A stretch of DNA of 59,347 nt from Rhodocyclaceae bacterium (GTDB taxonomy: Bacteria > Pseudomonadota > Gammaproteobacteria > Burkholderiales > Rhodocyclaceae), in the NCBI GenBank assembly GCA_004379165.1, contig NKXK01000040.1, positions 1 to 59,347 on the forward strand. The letters are read 5' to 3'. The notes beneath the pieces are model-generated. The model had not been told where the DNA came from. It worked only from the letters and a program-made list of their open reading frames with translations, and made no database searches. Made by a program: the position numbers and the translations under genes. Shown here one piece after another: positions 47,531 to 57,586 of this stretch. Each line of letters opens with the position of its first letter. The first letter of the stretch is position 1.

Positions 47531-48457
47531 TCAGAGGTCTGCGAGAGAACGTAGATGCGCGCCGACGCTGCGTGCAAGCGAGGTCATCACATAGCCACCT
47601 TCCAGCATGGAAACGATGCGCTTGTCGCACATTTCCGCGGCCAGTTTCTTGAGATGATCGGTGCACCAGGCGAAATCCCGCTCGAGCAACTTTAAGCCCC
47701 CCATGTCGTCCTCGTAATGTCCATCGAAGCCGGCCGAGATGAAAATCATCTGCGGCTTGAATTCCCGCAGGCGCGGTGTCCAGACCTGCATGACCGCATC
47801 GCGGAACTCCTCGCCGCCCGAGCCAGCGGCCAGCGGTACATTGCACATGTTGGCGGCCGGCTTGTCGGTGCCGCTATAGGGGTAGAACGGATGCTGGAAA
47901 ATGCTGCACATCAGGATGCGTTCATCGCCGGCGCAGCAGTCTTCGGTACCGTTGCCATGGTGCACATCGAAATCGATGACCGCCACACGCTCCAGACCAT
48001 GCACCTTCAGCGCATGCTGCGCCGCGACGGCCACGTTATTGAAGAAGCAGAAACCCATCGGGTTCGCCTTCTCGGCATGGTGGCCGGGCGGGCGAACGGC
48101 GCAAAAGGCATTCTCGACTTCATGCGTCATCACCAAATCCACCGCCATGCAACCCGCTCCGGCGGAGCGCAGTGCAGCCTGCCAAGTGTGCGGATTCATC
48201 GCGGTATCCGGATCGAGATGGACCACGCCATGCTCCGGCGAAGCACGCTTGATGCGTTCCAGATGCGAAGCCGGGTGCACGCGCAGCAACTGCTCGAACG
48301 TCGCCAGCGGTGCATCGTAATAAACGAAATATGCGTCAATGCCCTGGGCGATCAGGTGATCGTTGATGGCAGTCAGACGCTGCGGACACTCCGGGTGATG
48401 CGAACCCATATCGTGCAACAGACAGTCGCGATGGGTGATGAAGGCAGTGGTCGTCAC
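47531..48457 (-). CDS. Histone deacetylase-family protein
   Basis: Zn-dependent deacetylase-type protein of about 308 residues from a GTG at 48457 that is preceded by GAGAGAGA (frame opens earlier, at 48538, without support). Landmarks: GSHHPECPQRLTAI, RPPGHHAEKANPMGFCFFNN with catalytic His, VIDFDVHHGNGTED for zinc, and a C-terminal GGYVMTSLARS. The physiological substrate (acetylpolyamine, acetoin-related or protein) cannot be told. It is divergent from moxR. Confidence 0.9.
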   Translation of the reverse strand: MTTTAFITHRDCLLHDMGSHHPECPQRLTAINDHLIAQGIDAYFVYYDAPLATFEQLLRVHPASHLERIKRASPEHGVVHLDPDTAMNPHTWQAALRSAGAGCMAVDLVMTHEVENAFCAVRPPGHHAEKANPMGFCFFNNVAVAAQHALKVHGLERVAVIDFDVHHGNGTEDCCAGDERILMCSIFQHPFYPYSGTDKPAANMCNVPLAAGSGGEEFRDAVMQVWTPRLREFKPQMIFISAGFDGHYEDDMGGLKLLERDFAWCTDHLKKLAAEMCDKRIVSMLEGGYVMTSLARSVGAHLRSLADL

Positions 48458-48572
48458 TTGTTCTCTCTCTGCGATGCGTGGGCACTCAGCGGCACACGTC
48501 GAAATGTCATTATCGTCCCAATACGCGCGCCGCTTCAAGCATTAGAATTCTTCAATCCGTTTCCGGTAAAAA

Positions 48573-49526
48573 ATGCTCATGTTCAGCGCCACAAATTCAG
48601 TCTCCGCAAACCACCGGCACCCGTTCGCAGCCGTCCTCGATCAGGCCAGTCAGGTGATCCTCGGCAAGCCCACGGAAATACGCCAGGCAATCGCCTGCCT
48701 TCTGGCGGGCGGGCACCTGCTGATCGAGGATCTCCCAGGCATGGGCAAGACCACGCTCGCACACATGCTCGCACGGCTGCTCGGTCTGCAGTTCTCCCGC
48801 ATCCAGTTCACCAGTGACCTGCTGCCAGCCGACATCACCGGCGTCTCGGTTTATGAACGCGAACAGAATCAGTTCCGCTTCATTCCCGGACCGGTATTTG
48901 CCCAACTGGTGCTGGCCGATGAAATCAACCGGGCGACGCCCAAAACCCAAAGTGCCCTGCTCGAAGCCATGGAAGAAGGCCAGGTGACCATCGAGGGACA
49001 AACCCGCCCTCTGCCGACGCCCTTCTTCGTTATCGCGACTCAGAACCCGGCACATCAGATTGGTACCTTCCCCTTGCCCGAATCGCAACTGGACCGTTTC
49101 CTGATGCGGATCGAACTCGGCTACCCGGACCGACAGGCAGAACGGGCGCTGCTGGCAAGTGGCGGACAGCGGCAGCAGACGGAAACCCTGTCCTCACTCA
49201 TCGCCGCCAGCGACCTGCCGCGCTTGCAATCCGAGGTGGCTAGTGTGCGCGCAGCGGCCCCGTTGATCGACTACGTTCAGGCACTGGTTGAAGCCACCCG
49301 CAGTTCCCCGGCCTTTCAGCATGGCCTGTCGCCGCGCGCCGGACTGGCGTTGCTGGCGGCGGCGCGCGCCTGGGCCTGGCTGGCCGGGCGCGACATGGTG
49401 CTGCCCGACGACGTGCAGGCCGTGCTGCCGCCGGTCGCGCGGCATCGCCTCCGTTCGGCACAAGGGGGCGGCCACGCCAGCGCAGAGGAAATCGCCACGC
49501 TGTTGCGTAGCGTCGCCATTCCATAA
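48573..49526 (+). CDS. MoxR-family AAA+ ATPase
   Basis: 317 residues. Walker A DLPGMGKTTLA, Walker B VLADEINRATPKTQSALLEAM, then GQVTIEGQTRPLPTPFFVIATQNP and a C-terminal lid (SPRAGLALLAAARAWAWLAGR). It is in the usual MoxR-DUF58-transglutaminase order, where the ATPase is thought to act as a chaperone for assembly of metal- or membrane-associated complexes. Confidence 0.93.
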   Translation: MLMFSATNSVSANHRHPFAAVLDQASQVILGKPTEIRQAIACLLAGGHLLIEDLPGMGKTTLAHMLARLLGLQFSRIQFTSDLLPADITGVSVYEREQNQFRFIPGPVFAQLVLADEINRATPKTQSALLEAMEEGQVTIEGQTRPLPTPFFVIATQNPAHQIGTFPLPESQLDRFLMRIELGYPDRQAERALLASGGQRQQTETLSSLIAASDLPRLQSEVASVRAAAPLIDYVQALVEATRSSPAFQHGLSPRAGLALLAAARAWAWLAGRDMVLPDDVQAVLPPVARHRLRSAQGGGHASAEEIATLLRSVAIP

Positions 49527-49531
49527 AGCCG

Positions 49532-50479
49532 ATGCTGGCTCGCCTCAAACAACACCTGTTTCGCTGGCGTAGTGATGGCACGGCACCCTTCCGCCTTGGC
49601 CAGCGGCGGATATTCATCCTGCCAACTCGTGCCGGCGTACTTTTCGCATTGGCCCTACTGGTCATGCTGATCGGCGCCATCAACTACAACCTGGCGCTCG
49701 GCCATGCGCTCGTTTTCCTGCTCGCCGGGCTCGGTCTGGCCGGCATGGTGCACACCTTTCGCAACATCTACGGACTGCAGATCAGCCCGGGGCGCTGCGA
49801 ACCGGTTTTTGCCGGCGAAATTGCCCGCTTTCCCCTGCAACTGACGAATGACCGCACTACACCCCGGGTGGCACTGACGCTGGCGGTTGAGCCGGCGCTG
49901 ACGGTGACTGCTGCGGTCAACGCTGAAACCAGCACAAAAACGGCCGTCCTGCTGACGGCCAACCAACGTGGCTGGCTGCCCCTGCCACGGGTCCGACTGG
50001 CGACGGAATTCCCGCTCGGCCTGTTTAACGCCTGGAGCTATCTGCAACCGGAAATGCGCTGCCTCGTTTATCCGAAGCCGGCCATGACGCCGCTGCCACT
50101 ACCGGTCGCGACGGATTTGACCGGCCAGCAACATGGCGAGGGCGGGCAGGAGGATTTTGCGGGCTTTCGTGATCGCCAGCCCGCCGATTCGCCACGCCAT
50201 GTGGCCTGGAAAGCCAGCGCCCGCAACATAGCCGACCGCCCCTTGCTGATCAAGCAGTTCGCCGGCGGCGCCAGCAGCGAACTGCGATTGCACTGGCAGG
50301 ATACCGACGCCCATCTCGACACGGAGCAACGCCTCAGCCTGCTGACCGGCTGGGTGATGGCGGCTGATGCGGCGGGCAGCGCCTATGGTCTCAGCCTGCC
50401 CGGACTGGAGGTTGCCGTTGCCAGCGGCCCGGCGCATCGCCTGCACTGCCTGGAAGCCCTGGCGCTGGCTACGCCATGA
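49532..50479 (+). CDS. DUF58-domain membrane protein
   Basis: 315 residues. Two close hydrophobic segments near the N-terminus (PTRAGVLFALALLVMLIGA and LALGHALVFLLAGLGLAGM), then a periplasmic/cytoplasmic beta domain and the DUF58 motif EGGQEDFAGFRDRQPADSPRHVAWKASAR (about 203-232), which is the family signature. It is 5 bases from moxR and overlaps the next gene by 4 bases. Confidence 0.92.
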   Translation: MLARLKQHLFRWRSDGTAPFRLGQRRIFILPTRAGVLFALALLVMLIGAINYNLALGHALVFLLAGLGLAGMVHTFRNIYGLQISPGRCEPVFAGEIARFPLQLTNDRTTPRVALTLAVEPALTVTAAVNAETSTKTAVLLTANQRGWLPLPRVRLATEFPLGLFNAWSYLQPEMRCLVYPKPAMTPLPLPVATDLTGQQHGEGGQEDFAGFRDRQPADSPRHVAWKASARNIADRPLLIKQFAGGASSELRLHWQDTDAHLDTEQRLSLLTGWVMAADAAGSAYGLSLPGLEVAVASGPAHRLHCLEALALATP

Positions 50480-52416
50480 GTACCATCGCCCGCCTTGCCC
50501 TCGACCGTGGCGCACCGCCCTGGCTTTTCGGCTCGGCACTGCTCGCCACTGCACCGCATGCCCTGCACCAACCCATCTGGCTCAGTCTGTTTTCAGGCCT
50601 GTTACTCGCCTGGGCCGCCTGGCTATGGTGGCGCGATGGCCGCCTGCCCGGTCGCTGGCTGCTGATCGCCCTGGTCGTTCTCGCCTGCGCCGGCATCCTG
50701 CTTGAGTTCCGCACACTGTTCGGCCGCGACGCTGGTGTGGGTCTGCTGGTCATCCTGGCGTCGATGAAACTGCTGGAGATGAAAAGCCGGCGGGATGCCA
50801 TGGTCATCGTCATTCTTGATTACTTTCTTCTGCTGACCCATTACTTCTTCTCGCAAAGCATTCCCACCGGGCTCTGGTTACTGCTCTCGATCTGGCTGGT
50901 GACGGCTGCCCTGATCCGAGTTTCCGGTGGTGCTGTCTGCCGTCCGCTGCCGACCCTGCGCCATGCCGGCACGCTGCTGGCACAGGCGCTGCCCTTCATG
51001 ATCGTCCTCTACTTGCTCTTCCCGCGCATTTCCGGGCCGCTCTGGGGTCTACCTCAGGATGCTCACAGCGGCAAAACCGGTCTCTCGGACACTATGAGCC
51101 CGGGGAGCATCTCCGATCTGGTGCAGAGTGGTGCAATTGCCTTTCGCGTCCGCTTTGACGGTGAGCCGCCGCCCCGCCAGCAGTTGTACTGGCGCGGCCC
51201 GGTCATGGAGTTGTTCGATGGCCGGATCTGGCGCCTGCATCCGGGGCCAACGGCAGCGGAACGCATCGAGGCATTGAGGCCCCCAGTCAGCTATGAGACC
51301 ACGCTGGAAGCACATAGCCAACGCTGGCTGCTGGCGCTTGATGCGCCCGTGACGCTGCCCGCTGACTCCGCGCTCAACGGGACGTTGACCGCACTCAGCC
51401 GTCAGAGCGTCGATCAACGCCGGCGGGTCGCACTCAGCTCGGCGCTGTCCTACCGCTTCAATCCCGATGAACGTCCGCCGGTCATCACCCGCAATCTCGC
51501 CCTGCCCGCCGGTATCAATCCTCGCAGCCGGGCCTTGGCCGAGAGTTGGCGACAACGCGACGCCAGCCCACAGGCAATTGTCGATCAGGCGCTGCGCCTT
51601 TTTGCCGGCAACGAATTCAGCTACACGCTGCGACCGCCGCTACTCGGCGACAACGGGCTTGACCAGTTTCTTTTCGAGACCCGCCGCGGCTTTTGCGAAC
51701 ACTATGCCGCTGCCTTCGTCTTCCTGATGCGTGCTGCCGGCGTGCCGGCGCGCGTGGTCGGGGGCTATCAGGGGGGCGAGATGAACCCGCTCGACGGCTA
51801 TCTGGTCGTCCGGCAGTCGGATGCGCATGCCTGGGCGGAGGTCTGGATGGCCGGGCGCGGCTGGGTACGTGTCGACCCAACCTCGGTGGTCGCGCCGGCA
51901 CGCCTCGAAGCGGGCATCGCCGATGCGTTGCCGCAAGGCGAACCCTTGCCGGCATTGATCCAGATCCGTGCTGACTGGCTGCGCACGCTGCGCCACCGCT
52001 GGGAAGCGGTGAATAATGCCTGGAATCAGCACATCCTCGGTTACGACCCGCAACGCCAGCGCGAACTACTGTCACGCCTCGGCCTACCGGATGCCGACTG
52101 GCGCCGGCTGGCTTTCGTACTCGCCACCCTCTGTGCCCTGCTTCTCGCCGTCGTAACAGCCTGGACACTCTACCATCGCCCCCGACGCGACCCGGCCAGC
52201 CAACTCTGGCAACGCGCCCTGCGCCATTTGCGGCGAAGACAGGTAGACTGCGCGCCTTGGGAAACCCCGCATGCGCTGCTGACGCGCGTCGAATCGACGC
52301 AGCCATTGCTGGCACCGGCTTTCCGGCGCGTCGTCGAAGCCTACCTTGGCGCCCGTTACGGCGAACAACAACATCAGCTCGACGCGCTTCGCCAGGCCGT
52401 CAAGCAACTACCCTGA
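50476..52416 (+). CDS. Transglutaminase-like membrane protein (TgpA type)
   Basis: 646 residues. The first about 200 contain six hydrophobic segments (for example PLPTLRHAGTLLAQALPFMI). A periplasmic transglutaminase core follows, with catalytic Cys in TRRGFCEHYAAAF near residue 412, His in SDAHAWAEVW and Asp in RVDPTS. One more transmembrane helix and a DUF4129-like tail follow at the end. Third gene of the moxR locus. Confidence 0.92.
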   Translation: MSTIARLALDRGAPPWLFGSALLATAPHALHQPIWLSLFSGLLLAWAAWLWWRDGRLPGRWLLIALVVLACAGILLEFRTLFGRDAGVGLLVILASMKLLEMKSRRDAMVIVILDYFLLLTHYFFSQSIPTGLWLLLSIWLVTAALIRVSGGAVCRPLPTLRHAGTLLAQALPFMIVLYLLFPRISGPLWGLPQDAHSGKTGLSDTMSPGSISDLVQSGAIAFRVRFDGEPPPRQQLYWRGPVMELFDGRIWRLHPGPTAAERIEALRPPVSYETTLEAHSQRWLLALDAPVTLPADSALNGTLTALSRQSVDQRRRVALSSALSYRFNPDERPPVITRNLALPAGINPRSRALAESWRQRDASPQAIVDQALRLFAGNEFSYTLRPPLLGDNGLDQFLFETRRGFCEHYAAAFVFLMRAAGVPARVVGGYQGGEMNPLDGYLVVRQSDAHAWAEVWMAGRGWVRVDPTSVVAPARLEAGIADALPQGEPLPALIQIRADWLRTLRHRWEAVNNAWNQHILGYDPQRQRELLSRLGLPDADWRRLAFVLATLCALLLAVVTAWTLYHRPRRDPASQLWQRALRHLRRRQVDCAPWETPHALLTRVESTQPLLAPAFRRVVEAYLGARYGEQQHQLDALRQAVKQLP

Positions 52417-52427
52417 CGGAAAAATCT

Positions 52428-53429
52428 GTGTCTCGTATCTTTGCTTCCCGGCTACCCGCCCTGATCCTCCTTGCCGCCCTCACCGCTGGTACCCAGGCGG
52501 CCACGTCACCCAGCTTCGCCGATGATGAGCAGGTGGTGGCATTTGCCCGCGACCTTGAACAGCGGCATGGCTTCAACGCCGACGAACTCCTCGGCCAGTT
52601 CGCGCAGACGCGGCCCAATGACAAGGTACTGCAATTGATCAAGCCGCCGGCGTCGCCCCTGCAGCGCTCCTGGGAACGCTATCGACCGCGCTTCATCAAC
52701 GACCGGCGGATCAATGGCGGCGTCCGATTCTGGCGTACCCACGAGGCGACGCTGGCCAAAGCGTCGGCCCTGTACGGCGTCCCCGCCGAGGTGATTGTCG
52801 CCATCATCGGTGTTGAAACCGAGTACGGCGTCAATACCGGCAGTTTCCGAGTACTTGAAGCATTGGCCACGCTGGCCTTCCATTACCCGCGCCGTGCTGA
52901 TTTTTTTCGCACCGAACTCGAGCAATTCCTGCTGCTGACCCGTGAAAACAATCAGTCACCGCTCGCCATCAAGGGCTCATTCGCCGGCGCTATCGGCATC
53001 CCGCAATTCATGCCGGGCAGCCAGCGCCGCTATGCGGTCGATTTCGACGGCGACAACAAGGTGGATCTGTCGGGCAGCGTCGACGACGCCATCGGCAGCG
53101 TCGCCCGCTTCCTTGAACAACACGGCTGGCAGGCCGGACAGCCGGTAGCGCAGCCGGCCATAATAAATACGTCCCAGAATCCAGCATGGATCGAATCCGG
53201 CATCCGTCCGACCTTACCGGTCGCGCAACTCAAGAATCAAGGCATCACAAGTGAAGCCGATGATGCCGCGACGGTGGCCCTGATCGACCTCGTCAGCCCT
53301 GGGCGCGAAACAGAATACTGGCTGGGCTACGAGAATTTTTACGTGATTACCCGCTATAACCGATCAAGTTTTTACGCGATGTCGGTGTTCCAGTTAGCCG
53401 AAGAGATCCGCAAGCGCATGCTGCGGTAA
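52428..53429 (+). CDS. mltB: Lytic murein transglycosylase B
   Basis: Cleaves peptidoglycan glycan strands. 333 residues from a GTG at 52428. The N-terminal signal peptide is SRLPALILLAALTAGTQA. There is no lipobox cysteine, so this is a soluble periplasmic variant. Catalytic Glu in VAIIGVETEYGVNTG, then PQFMPGSQRRYAVDFDGDNKVDL and a C-terminal NRSSFYAMSVFQLAEEI. The longer open frame upstream is a shadow of tgpA. 12 bases separate the two genes. Confidence 0.9.
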   Translation: MSRIFASRLPALILLAALTAGTQAATSPSFADDEQVVAFARDLEQRHGFNADELLGQFAQTRPNDKVLQLIKPPASPLQRSWERYRPRFINDRRINGGVRFWRTHEATLAKASALYGVPAEVIVAIIGVETEYGVNTGSFRVLEALATLAFHYPRRADFFRTELEQFLLLTRENNQSPLAIKGSFAGAIGIPQFMPGSQRRYAVDFDGDNKVDLSGSVDDAIGSVARFLEQHGWQAGQPVAQPAIINTSQNPAWIESGIRPTLPVAQLKNQGITSEADDAATVALIDLVSPGRETEYWLGYENFYVITRYNRSSFYAMSVFQLAEEIRKRMLR

Positions 53430-53454
53430 ACCCGAAAAAACGCCCAATAACTGG

Positions 53455-55020
53455 CTACTTGCCCTTTTTCGCGGGCACCGGCTTGGCAGCGGGTTTGGCC
53501 GGCTCGGCAGCCACCTCCGGTGTGTGTGCCGTGCCGTAAACCAGTTTGCCATTATCGGTCTGGCGATCGTCACGGAATTCACCTTCCCAATAATCGCCAT
53601 TGGTCCAGGTCAGGCGGCCCTGGCCGTGCTTGTTGCCCCGCACCCATTCGCCGACATAGACATCGCCGTTTTGAAGGGTATAGGTGCCCTTGCCATGGGG
53701 TTCGCCATTGACAAACTCACCCTCGTAGCGATCGCCGTTGGTGTAGAAGAATTTCCCGTGACCATTGATCGTGTCGTTGACCCACTCCCCTTCATAGCGC
53801 TGGCCGTTCGGCCAGATGAAGGTGCCCCGCCCCTGCTTGCGGTTATCGACAATCCCGCCTTCGTAGCGGTCGCCGTTGACGAAGGCAATTGCACCTTCGC
53901 CATTCATGAATCCAGTCACAGGATCAAGGACCACCTTGCCGGTCACGGTGAAGTTGGCCGTCCGGATGGTCTGTTCCTTGGGCGGCTCAGCCGGGCGGCT
54001 GACCGCCGCAACCTGTACCGGCGGCTCGACGGGTGGCGGGCTGGTTTTTTCTGCAACCGGCGGTTGAACTTCGATCACTCTGTCGTTCCCGTTTTCAGTC
54101 GCCTTGGCAAGCGGCTCTACTGCCTTGGGCGGCACCACGGCCACTGCCGGAACCACAACCGGCGCGGCAACCGGGGCAGCCACGGGCCGCTCCGCCGGAC
54201 GTGACGCGGCGACCGGCACTGCGTCAGGCGCCGTAGAAGCAACCGTGGGGGCAGCAGGCGCACGACCACCAGGCATGAAGTAGAAATCCCCCGTCAGCGA
54301 CGAGGATTCCCAGGGAATCTGGTTATCGCGCGTAGCACGGGCAACCTCGCGGCGAACGTTCTTGAAGACCTGTTCAATGGTCAGACCTGGTCGCTGCATC
54401 TGCTTGAGCAATTCGCCGGTGAACAAGCCATTGCGGCCATCACCGTCGGCGGCTGTCTTACCCGGTGCTGTCGCGTAAGCGATCAGGCTGCCCTTGGGTG
54501 CGTCCATTTGTGCCAGACCGCCCCCCCCCATGGCTCGGAATTTTCGTTCGAAAGGATTGTTGCGGCAGGCATCCAGGATCACGACATTAAGCTCACTGGA
54601 AGCAAGCTGGTCGAGCACGCCGTCCACGTCAACCGACTCGACACGAATCGAGGTTTCGTTGGAAATCTGGGCGTCGATCGGGACCAGATAGTTTTTGCCA
54701 CGAACCTGCAAACCATGACCGGCGTAATAGAAGAGTGCGACAGAATCGCTGCGCAGGCGATCACCAAACTTGGCAATGGCGCGGTTCATTTCCTTTTGCG
54801 TGCCATTGATCAGTTCAATGACCTCAAAACCGGTACGCCGCAGCATCTCGGCCATATCCCGGGCGTCATTCACCGGGTTATCGAGCGGCGCATCTCTGTA
54901 GGCCGCATTACCGATCACCAATGCGACCCGTCGCTCTGCCGCCGCGAGCACGGGCAACACTGCCCCGACCAAACAGCACAACAGAACCACCCACCCCACG
55001 AAACGCTTCATCATTACCAT
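53455..55020 (-). CDS. Secreted caspase-like protein with MORN repeats
   Basis: 521 residues. The N-terminal hydrophobic segment (FVGWVVLLCCLVGAVLPVLA) is a signal peptide. A p20-type caspase domain spans 30-250, with catalytic His102 in YYAGHGLQ and Cys152 in LDACRNNPF. A Pro/Ala-rich linker spans 250-345. The C-terminus holds five MORN repeats (YEGGIVDN, YEGEWVND, YEGEFVNG, YVGEWVRG, WEGEFRDD) at about 390-500. It ends in a Lys-rich tail, PVPAKKGK. MORN repeats usually bind lipids or proteins. The substrate is unknown. It is stand-alone, between mltB and rpoS. Confidence 0.92.
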   Translation of the reverse strand: MVMMKRFVGWVVLLCCLVGAVLPVLAAAERRVALVIGNAAYRDAPLDNPVNDARDMAEMLRRTGFEVIELINGTQKEMNRAIAKFGDRLRSDSVALFYYAGHGLQVRGKNYLVPIDAQISNETSIRVESVDVDGVLDQLASSELNVVILDACRNNPFERKFRAMGGGGLAQMDAPKGSLIAYATAPGKTAADGDGRNGLFTGELLKQMQRPGLTIEQVFKNVRREVARATRDNQIPWESSSLTGDFYFMPGGRAPAAPTVASTAPDAVPVAASRPAERPVAAPVAAPVVVPAVAVVPPKAVEPLAKATENGNDRVIEVQPPVAEKTSPPPVEPPVQVAAVSRPAEPPKEQTIRTANFTVTGKVVLDPVTGFMNGEGAIAFVNGDRYEGGIVDNRKQGRGTFIWPNGQRYEGEWVNDTINGHGKFFYTNGDRYEGEFVNGEPHGKGTYTLQNGDVYVGEWVRGNKHGQGRLTWTNGDYWEGEFRDDRQTDNGKLVYGTAHTPEVAAEPAKPAAKPVPAKKGK

Positions 55021-55068
55021 GACACGCTTGTTGTTTTTTCAATACGCCACACTTTGTAGCGTAGCAGT

Positions 55069-56001
55069 TCAGAGCAAGGAATCCCGTGAAATATTCCCGC
55101 GCTTGATAATTTTGCGCAGCCGATCCAGACCCTCCATCTGAATCTGCCGCACCCGCTCCCGAGTCAATCCCAATTCCGCCGCTATTTCCTCCAGCGTGGA
55201 CAGGTCCGCCCCATTCAATCCATAACGCCGCTCGATCACCAGCCGCTGGCGGTCAGTCAATTGGCGCAGCCAGTCATCGAGCAGACCGCCAATTTCACTG
55301 CTCTGCAGCAGCGACTCGGGATCGCCACCAGAATCATCGGCAATCATTTCCCCCATAGAATGATTGGGATCGATTTCCAGCGGCGCATCGAGCGAAGCAA
55401 TATGTTCGTTGAGGCTGAGTACGCGGCGAATATCTTCGACCGGCCGGTCAATCAGCGCAGCGACCCGCTCGATGGTCGACTCCCGGCTTTCTGCCGATTC
55501 AAGATGACGCATTGCCCGCAAAACGACATTGATTTCCTTGACCACATGCACCGGCAAGCGAATCGTCCGTGACTGATTCATGATGCCGCGCTCGATGTTT
55601 TGGCGTATCCACCAGGTCGCATAGGTCGAGAAGCGGAACCCGCGCTCCGGGTCGAATTTCTCCAGCGCGTGAATCAGCCCGAGATTGCCCTCCTCGACCA
55701 GATCGAGCAGCGGAATACCGCGGTTGAGGTAATGCTTGGCAATATTCACAACTAGGCGCAGGTTGTGCTCGATCATTTTTTGGCGCGCGGCGAAGTCGCC
55801 GGCACACACCAGACGGGCCGTCGCCAGTTCCTCTTCCGGGGTCAGCAGCGGTTTGGCACCGATTTCGTTCAGGTAGAGCTGAGTGACGTCCTCAAGCAAC
55901 TCATACTCTGGCGTAGCCGGCTCAATTTCCAGTAGCAGCGACGGATCCTCGGGCGCGCCGTCAAAGGCCTCGTCATCCAGAGATTCGCCTGACTCGGTCA
56001 T
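55069..56001 (-). CDS. rpoS: RNA polymerase sigma factor RpoS
   Basis: Stationary-phase sigma factor. 310 residues: an acidic N-terminus, region 1.2/2 with DVTQLYLNEIGAKPLLTPEEE, the -10 binding FRFSTYATWWIRQNIERGI, region 3 RTIRLPVHVVKEIN, and region 4 with LTRERVRQIQMEGLDRLRKI. Its ATG overlaps the nlpD stop by 4 bases. The promoter often used for rpoS lies inside nlpD, which I cannot verify here. Confidence 0.97.
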   Translation of the reverse strand: MTESGESLDDEAFDGAPEDPSLLLEIEPATPEYELLEDVTQLYLNEIGAKPLLTPEEELATARLVCAGDFAARQKMIEHNLRLVVNIAKHYLNRGIPLLDLVEEGNLGLIHALEKFDPERGFRFSTYATWWIRQNIERGIMNQSRTIRLPVHVVKEINVVLRAMRHLESAESRESTIERVAALIDRPVEDIRRVLSLNEHIASLDAPLEIDPNHSMGEMIADDSGGDPESLLQSSEIGGLLDDWLRQLTDRQRLVIERRYGLNGADLSTLEEIAAELGLTRERVRQIQMEGLDRLRKIIKRGNISRDSLL

Positions 56002-56933
56002 CGTTTGGGCAGGTATTGCGCAGGATCAACCGGCTTGCCCTGCTTGCGGATCTCGAAGTGGAGCTTGACCGAATCGGCATCGGTATTGCCCATTTCAGCT
56101 ATCTTTTGACCGCGCGTGACCGATTGCCCTTCCTTGACCAGAATTTTCCGGTTATGGGCATAAGCTGAGAGAAAAGTGGCGTTGTGTTTTACTATCACCA
56201 GTTCGCCATAGCCGCGCAGACCGCTGCCTGCATAAACCACCTTGCCGTCCGCTGCCGCCATGACCGGATCACCAACCTTGCCAGCAAAATCAAAACCTTT
56301 GCTCCCGGATTCGCTGAACGGTGAAGTCAACTTGGCGCTCGTCGGCCAAGCCCAGGCGACATCATCCGGCCCCGATGCCACCGGCGCCGGATCGGGTTTG
56401 ACTTCCGGCTTGACCTCCGCAGGCCGCGTCTCCGGTGCCTTGGCGACTGTGACCTCGGGTTGGCGGTTCAAACGTGCATAAGCCTCGTCGGAATAAGGCT
56501 CCTTGCCGACGCGCGGTTCACGCTTGAGGTGACCGTTGGACGGTGCAACCTGAGCAGCCATAGGGGGCTCATCGAGACTGCGGCTTTCAACCACCGGCGC
56601 AGTCGTCACCGGCTTGGCGACGGTTGCGCCGGCATCGGCAGCGGGTGCCGGCGGCACAACGCGCAGCACTTGCCCATCCTTAATCGCTGCAAGCGGCAAT
56701 GCGATGCCGTTCCAGGCGGCCACATCCCGATAATCCTGGCCATTTTCGAGAGCAATGCGGTACAGGGTATCGCCACGCTTGACTGTGTAGTAGCCAAGAC
56801 CGCTAGGCTGCACTGGTGGCGCACTGCGAGCGACCGGCGTACCGGCGCGATCAACGGTCGGTGCCGGCGCTTGGGAAAAACAGCCAGCCAGCAACAGGGC
56901 ACTCGCGACGACGGGGACAAATCTATTGATCAT
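55998..56933 (-). CDS. nlpD: NlpD-like LysM/M23 lipoprotein, amidase activator
   Basis: 311 residues. Lipobox LLAGC with Cys at 18, a LysM domain ([19 protein letters not shown]), and a proline-rich linker. The M23 domain is degenerate: the usual HxGxD position reads [10 protein letters not shown], so the zinc ligands are lost and it should activate amidases rather than cut. The later LHFEIRKQG matches. It lies between pcm and rpoS, the conserved place. Confidence 0.93.
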   Translation of the reverse strand: MINRFVPVVASALLLAGCFSQAPAPTVDRAGTPVARSAPPVQPSGLGYYTVKRGDTLYRIALENGQDYRDVAAWNGIALPLAAIKDGQVLRVVPPAPAADAGATVAKPVTTAPVVESRSLDEPPMAAQVAPSNGHLKREPRVGKEPYSDEAYARLNRQPEVTVAKAPETRPAEVKPEVKPDPAPVASGPDDVAWAWPTSAKLTSPFSESGSKGFDFAGKVGDPVMAAADGKVVYAGSGLRGYGELVIVKHNATFLSAYAHNRKILVKEGQSVTRGQKIAEMGNTDADSVKLHFEIRKQGKPVDPAQYLPKR

Positions 56934-57580
56934 TGGATTCCAGACAACAGCGGGACAAAGCGGACGGCATCAAGGCGGGTTTCCGTGTAGCCCTGAGGCG
57001 AGCGCTCAATCAAGCTAAGATACTGCTCCGAGGCTCCAACTGGCAAGACCAGTCGGCCGCCCGGGGCCAACTGAGAAAGCAGTGCCGGCGGAATATTCAG
57101 CCCGGCGGCAGCAACAATGATGCTGTCAAACGGGCCGGCCTCCGGCAACCCCAGCATGCCATCAGCGTGTTTCAGGCGTACGTTGAATTGCTGCAAGGTA
57201 CGCATGTTGGCCTTGGCCTTTTCCAGCAAGGGACCAATCCGCTCGACGGCGAAGACCTCCTTGCTCAATTGCGCAAGTACCGCCGCCTGGTAACCACAAC
57301 CAGCACCAATTTCCAGCGTTTTGCCGATTCCCGGCCGGCCATTGAGGAGCAACTCAATCATCCGGGCAACGATGTAAGGCTGGGATATCGTCTGTCCCAT
57401 CCCCAGCGGCAAGGCAGTGTCCTCATAGGCTCTGGAAGCCAGCGCCTCCTCGACGAAGACATGGCGTGGCACGGCAGCCATCGCGGCCAGTACAGCTTCG
57501 CTACGAATTCCCTTTTCCCGCAGACGCTCGACCATACGCGTCCGCGTACGCTGCGAGGTCATACCGATGCCCTGCAACAT
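56930..57580 (-). CDS. pcm: Protein-L-isoaspartate O-methyltransferase
   Basis: Repairs isoaspartyl residues using SAM. 216 residues with [19 protein letters not shown], the SAM motif [17 protein letters not shown], and the post motif [19 protein letters not shown] with GRLVLPVG. It lies 6 bases from surE and overlaps nlpD by 4. Confidence 0.96.
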   Translation of the reverse strand: MLQGIGMTSQRTRTRMVERLREKGIRSEAVLAAMAAVPRHVFVEEALASRAYEDTALPLGMGQTISQPYIVARMIELLLNGRPGIGKTLEIGAGCGYQAAVLAQLSKEVFAVERIGPLLEKAKANMRTLQQFNVRLKHADGMLGLPEAGPFDSIIVAAAGLNIPPALLSQLAPGGRLVLPVGASEQYLSLIERSPQGYTETRLDAVRFVPLLSGIQ

Positions 57581-57586
57581 GGCGTA

